From contig NZ_JALIFO010000014.1 in NCBI RefSeq assembly GCF_022867805.1, forward strand, positions 62,001 through 126,000: a stretch of 64,000 nucleotides of DNA, given 5' to 3'. A model generated the notes under the pieces. That model was given only the letters and a program-made list of their open reading frames with translations. It had not been told where the DNA came from and searched no databases. A program made the position numbers and the translations under genes. The stretch's first letter is position 1. Each line of letters starts with the position of its first letter. This DNA is from Cuneatibacter sp. NSJ-177 (GTDB taxonomy: Bacteria > Bacillota > Clostridia > Lachnospirales > Lachnospiraceae). Positions 63,056 to 64,000 of this stretch are shown here, one piece after another.

Positions 63056-64000
63056 ATGGTTGATTCGACTTTTATCCTGAAAGGCGACATCTGTTACTGT
63101 CAGGATTCCCGCACACTGCGGACCATTCCGAACGGCTATCTCGTCTGTGAGGCCGGCCGCTCACAAGGTGCGTTTGAAACGCTCCCCGACTCGTATGCGT
63201 CGCTGCCTATCCTCGATTACAGCGGCCGTCTGATCCTTCCGGGGCTTGTCGATCTGCATGTCCACGCCCCCCAGTACGCGTTCCGCGGACTGGGAATGGA
63301 TTTGGAGCTGCTGGATTGGCTGAATACCCATACCTTCCCGGAGGAAGCCAGATACCAGGACCCGGACTACGCGAAAGGGGCCTATGCACGGTTTGTGAGC
63401 GACGTGCGTCAAGGCCCCAACACCAGAGCCTGCGTCTTTGCCACGATCCACGAGGAGGCCACCGTTCTTCTGATGGAGTTTTTGGAGAAATCAGGGCTCG
63501 TGGCTATGGTAGGAAAAGTAAATATGGACCGCAACAGTTCCGCAGATCTCCAGGAGGAGAGCGCAGAAGCTTCGGCTTTGGCCACGTTACATTGGCTGGA
63601 CCGGATCGAGGGCCGTTTTTCCCGCGTCACCCCGATTCTGACGCCTCGCTTTATTCCGTCTTGCACCGACGAGTTGTTAGATCAGCTGCACGCCATCCAG
63701 CAGAAGAGGAAACTCCCTGTCCAGTCCCATCTGTCGGAGAACCAAGGCGAGGTGGAATGGGTCAGAGAGCTTTGCCCGGATGTATCCTGCTATGGCGGCG
63801 CTTACGACGCCTTTGGGCTGTTCGGCGGGAAAGACTGCCCGACGGTGATGGCTCACTGCGTGCTCTGTGATGAGACGGAAATCGCTCTGATGAAGGCGCG
63901 GCAGGTCTATGTCGCTCACTGCCCCGCCTCCAACACCAATTTATCTTCCGGCATCGCGCCGGTCCGCCGGTATCTGGATGAAGGGATTCCGGCCGGTCTG
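63056..64000 (+). CDS. guaD: Guanine deaminase (3' end outside window)
   Basis: Zinc-dependent amidohydrolase converting guanine to xanthine and ammonia. The visible 315 residues contain the metal motif LPGLVDLHVHAPQYAFRG (H68, H70), the GKVNMDRN stretch, zinc histidine QSHLSEN and AHCVLCDE, and the HCPASNTNLSSG signature typical of GuaD. The ATG at 63056 follows AAAGGAGAATGCC; an ATG five bases earlier is out of frame. The gene is cut only by the window end. Two guanine-type riboswitches in the leader match the substrate and support the assignment. Confidence 0.93.
   Translation, partial: MVDSTFILKGDICYCQDSRTLRTIPNGYLVCEAGRSQGAFETLPDSYASLPILDYSGRLILPGLVDLHVHAPQYAFRGLGMDLELLDWLNTHTFPEEARYQDPDYAKGAYARFVSDVRQGPNTRACVFATIHEEATVLLMEFLEKSGLVAMVGKVNMDRNSSADLQEESAEASALATLHWLDRIEGRFSRVTPILTPRFIPSCTDELLDQLHAIQQKRKLPVQSHLSENQGEVEWVRELCPDVSCYGGAYDAFGLFGGKDCPTVMAHCVLCDETEIALMKARQVYVAHCPASNTNLSSGIAPVRRYLDEGIPAGL

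Overview
The window comes from the chromosome of a Gram-positive anaerobe of the Clostridia. The best guess is a Lachnospiraceae-like gut bacterium. This rests on AGGAGG-type ribosome binding sites, GTG/TTG starts, guanine-type purine riboswitches, Gram-positive SOS boxes (AGAACAAATGTTYC), lipoprotein-type solute-binding proteins and CTn/Tn1549-like mobile remnants. No rRNA, tRNA or CRISPR array was seen.

Positions 1-28 kb are devoted to peptide and amino-acid uptake and breakdown. A first dipeptide-type ABC system lies at 1-8.3 kb, all on the minus strand. It consists of a solute-binding lipoprotein, an M29/NicX-like metalloprotein, a PucR-type regulator, an M20 peptidase, two permeases and a truncated ATPase. 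A divergent pair, an RpiR regulator and alanine dehydrogenase, follows at 8.9-11.1 kb. The next block is a compact nine-gene operon (21.4 to 11.3 kb) encoding a solute-binding protein, OppBCDF, a CyuA-type cysteine desulfidase, an M24 peptidase, a UroD-family protein and PepT. Its first gene is preceded by a correctly spaced sigma-54 (-24/-12) promoter. Directly upstream are an NtrC-type activator and a sensor kinase with its own extracellular solute-binding domain, so the operon is probably switched on by an extracellular amino acid or peptide. A two-gene ABC exporter-like pair ends this part.

Positions 27.8-40.1 kb hold a subtilase with a small helical protein, one alpha/beta hydrolase and four type-B carboxylesterases. 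The last two plus-strand esterases are interleaved with a MATE exporter and an SLC13/IT-superfamily transporter, and two divergent promoters sit at 34.2-34.3 kb. Positions 40.2-47.4 kb hold housekeeping genes: a ClpX paralogue, uvrA and uvrB, the last two with SOS boxes.

Positions 46.8-56.8 kb are a mosaic mobile island inside the 5' part of uvrB. A roughly 640-bp segment (uvrB codons 1 to about 110, leader, promoter and SOS box) occurs twice at an exact offset of 9,380 bp. All 12 coding differences are synonymous. This fits an integrative element that carried its own replacement uvrB 5' end. The island holds the C-terminal stub of a tyrosine recombinase, a deleted IS3 copy, an AAA/DUF4143 ATPase, several broken genes, conjugative-transposon remnants, an IS91-like remnant and a strikingly AT-rich four-gene operon. 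That operon is interpreted as an ABC-three-component (ABC-3C) conflict system with an additional membrane-anchored small protein. The displaced SOS promoter of uvrB now points into it.

Positions 56.9-64 kb resume the chromosome with a hybrid histidine kinase, a 1259-residue REC/HD-GYP/PAS/GGDEF/GAF protein, and a guanine deaminase gene (cut by the window end) behind two complete purine-riboswitch aptamers in series. All family assignments are from reading the translated sequence; no database search was run.
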